Assembly (NCBI RefSeq): GCF_030052815.1
Contig: NC_079496.1
Location: 14,461,100-14,525,099 of the forward strand
Origin: Hevea brasiliensis
Taxonomy: Eukaryota; Streptophyta; Magnoliopsida; Malpighiales; Euphorbiaceae
Direction: 5' to 3'
DNA length: 64,000 nucleotides
Positions 45,767 through 59,000 of the stretch are shown here, one piece after another. Positions within the stretch are counted from its first letter, which is position 1, and each line of letters starts with the position of its first letter. The notes beneath the pieces were generated by a model. It did no database searches. It saw only the letters and a program-made list of their open reading frames with translations, and was not told the DNA's origin. A program made the translations under genes and the position numbers.

Positions 45767-46637
45767 AGCTTTTCTGGAAAGGCTAATTAGCAAACTTAGA
45801 TGGTATTACAGAGACCCTGCCTACCACACCGAAGATTACCAACAAGCAGAAAACCCAAAGAGAATAAAGGTGAATGGATTCATAGGCAAGAACGAAGTTA
45901 ACTCTGCGCAAGGACATCCATTGCAGACCACAAGAAGACTAGCATTAGGCCTTGCCTCTTTATCTCTTATAGGAAACCCTGGAAATGCAGTCTCTTCTGC
46001 TGAGGATAACGGCTTCTTGCAGCTCGATTTCCGTTTGATTGTTTCGCCTCCTGTTGACAATAGTAAGCTTGCTAATTTCTATGCACAGTTTCTGCTTCTT
46101 TTATGCTACAATGTTTCTCTACTGTAGAATGGTGTTTTCTTAGTTGTTTATGTTATGCAGAAATTGCAAATGAGAAGACAGGCGCCCGTTCTTTTCTTAA
46201 GAAGGGAGTCTACATGGCAAATATTGGGGTTGAAGGCAGCATATACAGGCTAAAGAAGTATGCATTTGATCTTTTGGCAATGGAGCATTTGATAGGACCT
46301 GACACATTGAATTATGTTGGGAAATATTTGAGACTCAAGTCCACCTTCATGTACTGTGATTTCGACAAAGTTATCTCTGCAGCTCCAGCGAATGATAAGC
46401 AATCTCTTGCTGATTTGGCTAACAGATTTTTTTGACAATTTTGAGGAGGTAAATATGATTGTATCATTCTTGATATGCCTGGAATTTCTTCAGCTTTTCT
46501 TTAACTGATTGTTGAATTGCTCTCGATTTTGACATCTTGAAGATGCTTCAAGGAAAAACCCGCCTCAGACAGAATTATCTTATGAAGGGACTAAGGTGAT
46601 TCTCCAAGAAGTCATGGATAGAATGCCAGATATCTGA
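45767..46637 (+). pseudogene. PNSL3: PNSL3 (PsbQ-like lumenal NDH subunit) pseudogene
   Basis: Translated pieces follow PNSL3 proteins of the chloroplast NDH complex lumen subcomplex: ANLDGITETLPTTPKITNKQ (45789 on), QTTRRLALGLASLSLIGN (twin-Arg thylakoid signal), then an exon 46161-46450 with [20 protein letters not shown] and [20 protein letters not shown], and a last block ILQEVMDRMPDI ending TGA 46635-46637. The two-intron layout is kept, so it is not a processed copy. Damage: no ATG at the expected start (AAG instead); a frame break near 45866; an altered stretch before the first donor; one extra T in the run near 46430 creating a stop; and ACAT in place of an acceptor AG near 46543. It could still be an expressed remnant, but no full protein can be read. 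Confidence 0.8.
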
Positions 46638-47059
46638 AGGATTTCTCTCTCATTATCATCATTGGTCTAGTCGTTTCAGTGTATCCCAGTTAGCTCTTAA
46701 CGTTTGTTTTAGCCTTAAAACTGTTTTTACACCAATTTCAAGTAGACGCAAACATTCTAATGCGCAAATATAGAGGAAAGAAATATGCACATCAGAATGA
46801 ATTGTGGATGCAACAAGTGAATTCAGTATGAAACTCATTCTCAAACATAATGATATAATACAAAATTAATAAAAAGGGTACAACCCCGTCTAATTTTATT
46901 AATTCATCAAGAGATGACAGGCTTTCTTATGCAGCAATCTTTTTTACTATACAATTTATAATCAGCTCAAGTTAGGATCACTCTTCACTTTCTCAATTTA
47001 TCAATACTAATGACAGATAATATTCTGAAATAAATGCCGAATCATTGTTCTATGGAGGA
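46638..47059. other. Spacer between PNSL3 pseudogene and kinesin gene 3' end
   Basis: The two face each other; 422 bases separate the pseudogene stop from the kinesin stop. The kinesin 3' UTR probably covers much of it. No other feature seen. Confidence 0.5.
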
Positions 47060-50000
47060 TCAGCCCAAGCTCAAGCGAGAATCTGTGGACCGCATTATCG
47101 TATGACGCCGAGGAATTCCTATCTCACAAGCATTAACCCTAGCTGCAAACCGGAGTGAGCATAGTGACTCGCCCAATGAAGAGGGATCAGGAGAGATGTT
47201 CACAAACATAAGTGTCTTTGAGTCCCCACCCAGACATGGCTGAATGAACATTGTATCAAAAAGAATGAGAACATCTTACATGATCCAAAACACCAAAAAA
47301 AAAGTGAAAATTTGGTTAGGTATATGGCCTTGCTAAAACAAGGTATGGACGTATGGTGAAATATAAAAAATTTTGTAGTGAATATCAGATTTTTATATTT
47401 TGAATTTCTTTTTGCAGGAAGGGACAGCTTAGGAGATCTTACTATGATGAACAAGCATACTTCACGCATGGAAAGATCAGAAGTTACATGGGCACTTAGC
47501 ATGAAAAGTTTATGAAGTTTCACAATATATTAAGGAAATCAATTAAATAGGTGTATAGGGAATTTGGTGTTTCTCTTGGAACTGAGGCTGCGTATATGAG
47601 ATTTTGCTATCATATGGAGATAGAATACCAAACATCATCCTGACATGCTTAAAAAAATTCCATCTATCTATTGAACTAAATATCTTCACTATTCTTATCT
47701 TAAACTATTACCTGAAGAAGATAAGTGAGCTTTGAGTGTCTAAATGGCACATGATCCTCCTTCTTAGCCAAGGCAAAAATAACATCACTTAGGGATGATA
47801 AACTTTTATTTATGGCCTGATAAAGAAGAGAGGGAGAGAGAAAACGAAAAAATTAAGAAAAAACAAAACCATAAAATGGAAGGGAAATAACAAAAATATA
47901 ATAAAATAATAAAAATGAAGTCAATTTACTTGAGTTTCTTTTAATCTATCCCCAGTAGAGCCACTCTTAGAAAGACGTTCGCTTCCAGCAAGATCAATAA
48001 GATTCAAGACGCCTTGCACTTGTTGGTCCGTGCTCTAATAAATAATAAGCATTCAATTTATAAGGGGCAAAAAAAACTTGTAGCAACAACAGAAAACAAC
48101 TTACAAGAGAAAGGTGTTATTACCTCGTTAATTCCAGATATTCGAAGTGTGAAAACAAAGTGACTTCTTGATGACTGTTCGTTCATCTGGGTCTTGCCAA
48201 CAGACCTGCAAGAAACCAAAACCAAAGTGCTTGTTTGCAGATGTTTGTACTCAGAGTAAACAACAATCTCTTTTTTTGTGTCTAGTGTGTGCTTGAAAAT
48301 GAGTTTCTCCTTATTTGTTCTATATAATCAGGACATTTCCAACTATTCCTTGTCACTGTAAGCAAAGTTGCAGATGCAAAACTACAGAGGCATGCACAGT
48401 ATGCCAATGTAGAAATCAAGAAAGATTATTAAACAGCCATCCATTTTGAACAGTCACAATTTTCAGAATACATAAGTGAGTAGAGAGAAAGCTAAAGGAG
48501 AATTTGTTTACCTACTGTTAGCAGCCTGATCTAAAAGAAATGAGACCTCCCTAGTACTGCGAACATCCACAATGGTAAGATCAGAGACGTGTGTGTTCCC
48601 ATTGGCATCATGTTTAATTGCATATTGCTTTCCACTAGTACCATTTTCTATTCGTGATAGATCTCGATTTGTTAATAACAGATCACGAATTGTTTCATTG
48701 TATATTTCTAACATGGAAACCTGTAATTGTTTGTAGAAATTAAAACATGTAATCAAAATAAATATCACAAGCATCATTTATGCTATCAGTATACAATTTG
48801 AAGACATTATTCACCTGCATTTCATATGTCCAGCCTTGGGACAGAAGTGATTGCCTAGTCTGGAATATTTGTTCTAGCGACCGAGGAATCAACCCCTTCT
48901 GCTCTGGATGTCCTGGTTTGCCCATCATAGTGTATGTTTTACCCGAACCTGTTTGGCCATAGGCAAAAATGCAAACCTGGAGAAAGAAAGAACAATCATC
49001 CCTTGAAGCATGCATGACACTATGCAGCACAAGCATGCATGACACTATGCAGCACAAGCATGCATGACACTACACTTTGGTACCACAAACATGACACCAA
49101 CTCAACAAAACAAAAAAGTGAAATTGGGTTGCAAAAACAATCAATCTATAACCTGTTACAACTGCCGCAAACAGCTAAGAAAGGAAAATTAACAAGCTCA
49201 TAATGTACCAATGAAATAACTAGATACCATCCGCCACATATCTGTTCCTGAAAGTGTAATGTACTATAATGATTTGGACTTTGATAAATTACCTTATAAC
49301 CATCAAGAGCACTTTGAACAAGCTGTGAAATTTCAACAAAAACATCCTCTTGTGATGCATCAGGTGTAAAAACTTGGTCAAAAGTGAAAGAATATTTTTG
49401 TCCTGAGGAGAATATAAGCAAAAGTTGTTAATTTTCAAAAGCCAGTTTGAATAAGAGAAAAGAATTGCATTGCATACAAAAGAAATGTCCCTAATAATAT
49501 GCTTTTGCATGTATACCATTTTGCAGCAAATCAATGCCTTGCCCAAGAGCTTCTGTTGTTGCGGGATAAGATATAACCTTGCCTTCAGCACAAGGAATAT
49601 CGTCAGGCAATGGAGGCCGCACTCGACAGAATACACGGATGTTCCCTTTCAGTTCCTGTAGCATAACAAAATTCTGTAAGCTAAATACATATTACACCCA
49701 AGCAGAAAAGTCCTGGAGATATGAGTCTTACCAAGATTGTATTATGCAACTTTTTACGGAGCTTCTCTCCTTCAATAAGTTTAAATTCTGCATCTTCTAG
49801 GCGATTTTGTAACTCGGTTACAAGCCTTTTTTGTGCTTCAAATTCAGTTCTTGTCTCAAATGCAGACATATCAGATACCTGAAAGGGGACTGGACTTAAC
49901 TAACTAATTCAATTGAATTAACCATACAAAAATTTTCCAGAAACCAGGTAGTGATACCCGTAATTTATTCTGTGCAACCTCAAGCTGTTCCTGCAGTGTC

Positions 50001-53000
50001 CTTAACTGGTTACTTTGTGATAAATATCTTTCCTGTTCCGAAATTTAGCATCATAAGAAGATATAATTGTATAAGATCATATTAGTAATAACAAGCAAAG
50101 CCAACCTCTAATTCATTTGATTTTACTGCTAGTTCTTCACAATTAACAACTCTGGCCATTAACTCTTGCACTTGTGACTGGTATTGATCATGATCATTTC
50201 TCACCTGTTGCAACTCTCCCCTTAGATCTGCAACTTCATTTACCAGAGCATCCTTCTGCTTTGTTACTTCCTCTAGAGATGCCTAATAAAGTCATCCATC
50301 AATTAAATTTCATAAGAAAATATCATCAGGAAGAATGAAGGAAAATAATGAGGAAGATTGTCCTAAAACATTCCATATTCTTAAACTATGATAAAGTTCA
50401 TTTCTTGAAATAATTTACGGCCTAAAAATGGACAGTATTCTAGAAAAGATTGCTCCAACAGAATCCAATGACATTTAATTCATGAATGACATCCAACAAT
50501 CACATGATTTTATCTTACATATTATGTTTATATTTGAAGACTTCTAATGGGGTTACCCAAGAAACTAAGAAAGCACAACTGAAACACTTGCATAAAGGAT
50601 AAGTATCTCATTTATATAGTTTCATTGTTTGAGCATCCAACCTACCCTGAGCCATTGGGTAAAAGGCCCATTTAATTTATCTACCTATCTCCAGGGTCCC
50701 TGCCAAAGGAATGTGGAATTGCCACTCTGATATTCAAGACCTTCTGGAAAGCAAGTGATTCTACATTAGATTGCTAAATTTGGACAAGCTGACAAGAACA
50801 ACAAACCAGCAATGCAACTAACTTTTTCCAACAGAAGTATACACCACTGCTTGATTACAGAGATGTTGATTCCCATAAAGCTTCATCATTCTTAGGTATA
50901 AAATCTCTATCATTCAATATCTTACATTCTCTAATCGTCATTACCCACAAAGCAAATTATAGAAGTAACATCTGTTATGGAAAGTCAATCACCATATTAT
51001 TTATGTTAGAACCTAATTCAAACAGGATTGATTTAGTCTTCATAATATCCTTCAAGATTTTAGGGATAATAGATTTTAAGGTTGTTGCATTTTAATTTTT
51101 AAAATAATGATATAATCTTGACTAAGTGTTGAGATTTATGTGTGATTTTATTTTATTTAGTTAGACTTTTGCTATATAAATAGCACAATTAATAGTCTTT
51201 GAATTAAGAGAGTTGTACAGATTGTTTCTTCCTATTCAATAAAAATGTTTTTTATTTTTCTGTATTTATTTTTGTTCTAACAGTGGTATCAGAGCCTCAA
51301 TGATCTTATGGGTAAATAAGAGAAATCTTTAAACACAAATTTATCATGGGTTATTGGAGAGAAGTGCTCCAAGAAAATTTGAAGTGCATCAATAATGAAG
51401 AGATTGGAGAGAAGTGCTCCAAGAAAATTTGAAGTGCATCAATAATGAAGAGATTGGAGAGAAGTGCTCCAAGAAGATCAAAAGCAAAGGTTGGTGAGAG
51501 GTGCATCAACAATTGGTGAGAAGTGCACCAAAATTGTCAGTTGGAGAGAAGTGCTCTAACACACAAATTTGTCGACTGGAGAGAAGTGCTCCAAGACTCA
51601 AATTGCCAGATGGAGAGAAGTGCTCCATTCAAAAAAAAAAAAAACTATTTTAAGTCCATGTTTGAATTAAGGGAGAGAATGTTAGAACCTAATTCAAACA
51701 GGATTGATTTAGTCTTCATAATATCCTTCAAGATTTTAGGGATAATAGATTTTAAGGTTGTTGTATTTTAATTTTTAAAATAATGATCTAATCTTGACTA
51801 AGTGTTGAGATTTATGTGGGATTTTATTTTATTTAGTTAGACTTTTGCTATATAAATAGCACAATTAATAGTCTTTGAATTAAGAGAGTTGTACAGATTG
51901 TTTCTTCCTATTCAATAAAAATGTTTTTTATTTTTCTGTATTTATTTTTGTTCTAATAATTTCTCTGTATATTCTGTATTCTGTATTCCTATTTAGGATT
52001 TCTTATTTAGGATTTCTTCCTAATTAGTAGAATACAATTATAGGAATTAATTGTATATATATACCCATGTACAGATTAATTGAAATTAAAGAGAATCATC
52101 TCTTTCTACAATCATCTCTTTTTACATGGAATCAGAGCAGGTCATCAATCTAGGGTGACTATTTGTTCTCACCACCTAGCTCAGGAAATACCTTGGCTGC
52201 CGACCAGCCGTTTCGACCCCGATCAACATCGCCGGTGTCCCCTCAACCCCCTCATTCCACCACTGTGTGCTGTTGCCTGATCCAGTACACCATTAAAGGA
52301 CTTCTAAGGTTTGGCTCTCAGATCCTATTTCGGTATTTGCTTGATTTGTGATTTTGGGTTATTTTGCTGCTATAAGCACTTTGAATTAGCGTTTCGGTTA
52401 ATTTTCTTTGTCTCAACAAATAGCAGACAATAAGAATGTTATTTCTAATGTGATTCCGATGATGACTAAGATCACGGAACACAAACTTAATGATTCGAAT
52501 TATCTGGAGTGGAGTAAGACTGTTAGGGTCTATTTGCGTAGCATTGATAAAGATGATCACCTTACTAAAGATCCACCCACTGATGATACACGACAAACTT
52601 GGCTAAGGGAGGATGCTCGGTTGTTTTTGCAAATTCGGAACTCGATTCACAGTGAGGTAATTAGTTTAATTAATCATTGTGAATTTGTTAAGGAATTGAT
52701 GGATTACTTAGATTTTCTGTATTCTGTTAAAGGGAATATCTCTCGTATTTATGATGTTTGTAAGGCATTCTACGGTGCTGAGAAAGAGAATAAGTCTCTC
52801 ACGGCTTATTTTATGGATTTTAAACGGGTATATGAGGAACTTAATGTATTATTGCCTTTTAGTCCTAATGTGAAAGTTCAGCAGGCCCAACGGAAGCAAC
52901 TAGCTGTTATGAGTTTTCTTGCAGGCCTTCCTTCAGAGTATGAGACTGCTAAATCTCAGATTCTCTCCAGTTCTGAGATTTCCTCTTTGCATGAAACGTT

Positions 53001-56000
53001 CACAGGGGTCCTTCGTACAGAGAGTACCCAATCTTCACAGCCTGCCAGTAGTGCTCTTATTAGCCGTAATCCAAATAGACAACAGGTTAATAGAAGAGGA
53101 AGTAGAGAAGGAATTACAGGCAACAGAAGTAATCAGCGTAATGGGGAGGCTAGTTCTAATCAGGACTCAAGAGGAGTCATTTGTTATTATTGCCATGAGC
53201 CTATCCATACAAAATATAATTGTCCGCAACTTCAGAGGAAAAATCAGCGATCACAGATGGCAAATATGGCAGCAGAGAATTCTATAGTATCTTCCTCTGA
53301 GAAAACTATTTTGGTATCTGCAGAGAATTTTGCACAATTTTCCTAGTATTAGGCATATCTAAAGCCTGGTCCCCTGTCACTGCGATCGCTGAATCAGGTA
53401 AATTCACTACGTGCCTTGTGTCTTCCTCATCCAAATGGGTTATTGATTCTGGTGCAACAGATCACATGACAGATAATTCTAGTTTTCTATCTGCTTTTCA
53501 GTCTAATCTCACTTCCTCTACTGTTACTTTAGCTGATGGTTCTACTTCTTGTGTTATGAGTTCTGGAACTGCGAACCCGACTTCGTCAATTTCTTTGTCT
53601 TCTGTTTTGTGTCTATCAAAATTCTCTTTTAATCTACTTTCTGTTAGTAAACTTACTCATACCTTAAATTATTCTATTTTCTTTTTTCCTGACCAGTGTT
53701 TGTTTCAAGATCTTACGACGAAGCAGATTATTGGTAGAGGACGCGAGTCAGGTGGTCTCTACATTCTGGAAAATCATGTATCGCGGTCGCTTGTTTGCTC
53801 CAGTACCTTAACACCTCTTGAAGCTCATTGTAGATTGAGTCATCCTTCTTTGTCTACCATGAAGAAGCTGTGTCCTCAATTTCAGTCTTTATCAGTACTA
53901 GAATGTGAGTCATGTCAGTTTGCAAAACATCATCGTTTGCCTTCTGTGTCTAGAGTCAATAAACGGGCTTCATTCCCTTTTGAGTTAGTTCATTCTGATG
54001 TTTGGGGTCCCTGTTCTGTTACTTCTAAAACTATATTTTGTTATTTTGTTACTTTTGTTGATGATTACTCTCGTATTACCTGGTTATATTTAATGAAAAA
54101 TCGTTCTGAGTTATTTTCTATCTTTTGTGCTTTTTGTAATGAAATCAAAACTTAATTTAATATTTATGTGCACATATTAAGAAGTGACAATGCCAAATAA
54201 TACTTTTCAGCACAATTTCAGTCTTATATGACACAAAATGGCATTCTTCATCAATCTTCCTGTGTGGATACGCCATCCCAAAATGGTGTGGCCGAAAGAA
54301 AAAATTAGTATCTTGTTGAGGTAACTCGTGCTCTTCTTTTTCAGATGAAAGTTCCTAAACACTTTTGGGCGGATGCAGTTTCTACGGCATATTTTTTTTA
54401 TCAATCGTATGCCGTCTTTTGTCCTTAATGGGGATATTCCTTATACTGTTTGTTTCCTACAAAATCTTTGTTCCCTATTGAACCCCGTAATTTTTGTTGT
54501 ACCTGTTTTGTGTGTGATGTTCGTCCACAGGTTACTAAATTGGATCCAAAATCTCTCAAATGTGTCTTCCTTGAGTACTCCAGGCTCCAAAAAGGGTACC
54601 GTTGTTTCTCTCCTACTCTTAATCATTATCTTGTTTCTGCAGATGTCACATTTTTTGAGTCCACTCTATTTTTTCCTCAATCATCTGTGTATGAGAGTCA
54701 GAGGGAGGAGGATGATCTCTTAATATATACTGTCCAACCAATATCTAGTCCTCTCCCACAGCTTATTCCTTCTGTCCCTAGACCTACTCGACCTCCCGTT
54801 GTTCATGTTTATTCGAGGAGATTAGAGATTTCTGACTCAGATCCTCCACCAGTTACTTCGTTGAGAGATCCTGTATCTCATACTGATCATGATTCTGATC
54901 TAAACTTACCCATTGCTCTTCGTAAAAGTAAACGTTCATGTACTTACCCTATCTCTTCTTTTGTTTCTTATAATCAATTGTCTTCTTGTTCTCAGTGTTT
55001 TGTTACTTCTTTAGACTCTGTTTCTATCCCTAATACTGTTGGTGAGGCACTGTCTCATCCTGGCTGGTGTGATGCTATGAAAGAAGAAATGGAGGCTTTA
55101 GATGCTAATGGTACATGGGAACTGTTGCCTTTGCCCACTGGTAAGAAAGCTATTGGTTGCAAATGGGTATTTACAGTAAAAGTAAATCCTGATGGTTCTG
55201 TGGGTAGGTTAAAAGCACGCCTTGTAGCAAAAGGATATGCTCAGACATATGGGGTTGATTACTCTGACGCTTTTTCTCCTGTAGCTAAACTTGCTTCTAT
55301 TCACTTGTTTATCTCTTTAGCAGCTACATATGATTGGCCCCTGCATCAATTGGATATCAAGAATGCTTTTCTTCATGGTGATCTTCAGGAGGAGGTGTAT
55401 ATGGAGCAACCACCTGGGTTTGTTGCTCAGGGGGAGTTGGGTAAAGTTTGTAGGCTTCGAAAGTCTCTTTATGGCTTAAAACAAAGTTCTAGGGCATAGT
55501 TTGGGAGATTCAGTGAAGCATTACAGGAATTTGGTATGCAAAAGAGTAAGTGTGATCACTCAGTATTTTATAGGCAATCTAAGGCTGGTCTAATTCTCCT
55601 GGTAATCTATGTGGATGACATTGTCATCTCTGGGAGTGACTCTGCAGATATTTCATCTCTTAAAACCTTCCTCCAAACCCAGTTTCAGACCAAAGACTTG
55701 GAATTGTTAAAATATTTCTTGGGTATCGAAGTTATGAGAAGTAAGAAGGGTATTTTCTTGTCTCAAAGAAAATATGTCCTCGATCTATTGACAGAGACAC
55801 GAAAATTAGGTGCTAAGTCTTGTAGTGCATCAATGACTCCAACTTTACAACTGTTAGCAGGGGATAGTAAATTGTTTGAAGATCCAGAGAGATACAGGAG
55901 ATTGGTAGGAAAATTGAACTACTTTACAGTCACTCGTCCTGACATTGCTTATGCCGTTAGTGTGGTAAGTCAGTTTATGTCTTCCCCAACTATTGCTCAT

Positions 56001-59000
56001 TGGGAAGCCTTGGAATAAATCTTATGTTATCTGAAGGGCGCTCCAGGAAGAGGTTTGCTATATGTTAATCATGGGCATTTGAATGTTGAATGTTTTTCAG
56101 ATGCCGACTGAGCTGGATTTAAGGTTGACAGGAGGTCAACCACTGGATATTGCGTTTTTGTTGGAGGAAATTTGGTGTCTTGGAGAAGCAAGAAGCAGAG
56201 TGTAGTTTCTCGATCTAGTGCTAAATCCGAATACAGAGCCATGGCACAATCAGTATGTGAGGTAATGTGGATACTTCAATTACTAGATGAGACAGGTTTT
56301 AAGACCTCCCTACCTGCGAAATTGTGGTGTGATAATCAAGCTGCTCTCCATATTGCTTCTAATCCGGTGTTTCATGAGCGGACCAAACATATTGAGATTG
56401 ATTGTCACTTTATTCGTGAAAAGATTCAACAACAGATCATCTCAACAAGACACATCAAAACTGGAGAGCAATCAGGAGATATTTTTACAAAAACTCTGAA
56501 TGGAGCTAGGATTGACTACATTTGTAACAAGTTAGGCATGATTAACATCTATGCTCCAACTTGAAGGGAAGTGTTATGGAAAGTCAATCACTATATTATT
56601 TCTCTGTATATTCTGTATTCTATATTCCTATTTAGGATTTCTTATTTAGGATTTCTTCCTAATTAGTAGAACACAATTATAGGAATCAATTGTATATATA
56701 TACCCATGTACAGATTAATTGAAATTAAGGAGAATCATCTCTTTCTACAATCATCTCTTTCTACAACACCAAATTCTTAGACCAAAAGGATGGCCAAACA
56801 GTGCCTGCTTGCTTGCTATAATACACAACCCATCAAAGATCTTTTACAACTACAAAAGTATTTTGACTACTTGTCTCGTCTTCCAATAAGTTGAGAAGAA
56901 AATTTTACCGTAACGACCATGTTATATAGTAGTAAGTATTGGGCACTGAAGGAGTCGTATGTGTCTAAGATAAGAGTTGCGGAGATGAAAATATTAAGGT
57001 GGATGAGTGGTCATACTAAACTAGATAAAATCCGTAATGAGAGTATTAGAGAAAAGGTAAGAGTGGTAGCAATTGAGAATAAATTGAGAGAAGAGAGATT
57101 GAGATGATTTGGTCATGTGAATCGTAGACATATGGAGGCTCCACTAAGACAAGTAGAGCACATTAGATTTAGAGGATAGAAAGAAAAGAAGGGGTAGACC
57201 TAAACTGACTTGGAGGAGAGTAGTACAACATGACTTAAAAGCATTACACATTTTTTAGGATTTAACCCAAAATCGTTTAGAATGTAGAAAGAGAATACAT
57301 ATAGCTGACCTCAAATTATTGGGATAAAGGATTAGTTGAGTTGAGTTGAGTCTTTTGCCTTCCAAAAGAGTCAAATTTGTTTTTAAAACTGTGGAAGTAA
57401 TACATTCTGCTATTATTTCTGAATTGTGAAGAAGAGAGTCTGTTTCTTCCCTCAAGACGGGTATCTGGAGGGAAAAAAAAGAAGAAGAAGAAGCAAAACC
57501 TCACTATGACAAGTACCCACTCTCACGAGAACAGTGAAATCAAATTCCTAAATACTCCATGGAAAGTAACTTCTTGCACTGTGCAATTACCCAGTTATGC
57601 ACCCAAAAAGAAGGGGGAACCAACAAAATAAAAGCTCACTTTGCACAAAGCATGCTGGTCTTGCAATGCCTGGTGTTGACCCCTTAAGTGGCTGAGAGAC
57701 TCCACAATAGCAGCTTTTTCTTTCTCACCATGCTTAACAGTTTCATGAGCTGTCTCAAGATCTGTCTGAAGTTTACTATTATATAGCTGTAAGCTTGAAT
57801 TGTACTCCTGTAACAGCTTGTACATATCATTTACTGCTATTATCTGCAGAATTCAAAGAACCCACAAAAGCAAACAAGGAAGGTTACTTCTGTACAATAA
57901 CAAAGATTAAAAGAAAGACGGGAAAAGCTGTTAGTGAATTCAAGTTACATTTTATATTACCCTTTGATTAGCACTTTGAAGCTCTCCCTGAACTTTTTCA
58001 AGCTCCTCTGAGAGGGAAGTTTGTGACTTCTCAAAATTGAGTCTGGCCTCTTTTTCTTTTGCAAGAGAATCTATTGCAGCCTGTTTGGTGTGCCCAAACA
58101 AAAATGAATAATTAAAAAAAAAAAAAAGCAACGACAACAACAACAAATGAAAAAAAAATCATATGAGCAAAGAACACCAAATTTTCAATTTTCTCTTCTT
58201 ACCAACTTTTCTGATTCTTCTTTTGAAACCTTCTCTTGTAAAGAGGAAAGACTTTTTCTCAGCTCCACGATAATCAAATTCAATTCTTCTTCCTTATTTT
58301 TCAACATTATCTCTATAATCAAATAAAACATTTTGCATCAAGAAGCAAATATTTAAGAATCCAAAAAAGCAAATAACACAAAAAATGTACAAACATACCC
58401 ATATCAGCACACCGACTCTCTGTAAATTCCAATGCATTTTGCAACTTCTCTTGCTCAAATAGGTAAAATCCTTCTAGCTCTTGAAACCATTTGATGCAAA
58501 GCCTTAGCCTCTTTATATAGTCCATCATATTGTCACATCTCTCCTACAAATCCCAAAAAAAGCCTATTCAGAAACTGCTCTCAATTGAATAATAATAACA
58601 CCCTCTTAAAATACTTACTAACCTTGTAATTGAACTTGTTTTTGTATTTCATTCTCTCATTTAGTAATACATCAACCTCCTCTCTTGTGAACTCAATCCC
58701 TCCACACTCTGATCCGGTATGACTGGGTGGAGCACTAGTCGGAGCAAGTTCTTGTTCACAATTTACAATTGAAAATGCTTGTCGCAATCTGCCATTGGTT
58801 GCAGTCCCAACCATTTTGTCAACTCCAAGCTGTTGCCACTTATCTACAGGCACCTCATCACCTATATACTTATTCTATGAAACCACAAAAAATAACCAGT
58901 AAACAATAGTTATCAAAGATATGATCTTCAGTGTAAAACACTAAAGCATTAGCATATACAGTACAATATAGGCACCTCCTCAAGCTTCTCCTAAATGACC

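Larger units (their letters stand above)
50973..56765 (+). mobile_element. Copia (Ale/Retrofit-like) LTR retrotransposon in a kinesin intron, with a nested TRIM
   Basis: Starts TGTTATGGAAAGTC and ends CTCTTTCTACA. The 3' LTR is 194 bp (56572-56765). The 5' LTR (50973-52126) is the same sequence split by a 955-bp insert. The primer-binding site is TGGAATCAGAGC (52127-52138), one base off the initiator tRNA-Met consensus. A purine tract GAAGGGAAG precedes the 3' LTR. Flanks are ACATC and ACACC (4 of 5 match). Internal genes follow the Copia order and are broken. The element is antisense to the kinesin gene. Lineage is inferred from short LTRs and single-knuckle gag. Confidence 0.88.
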
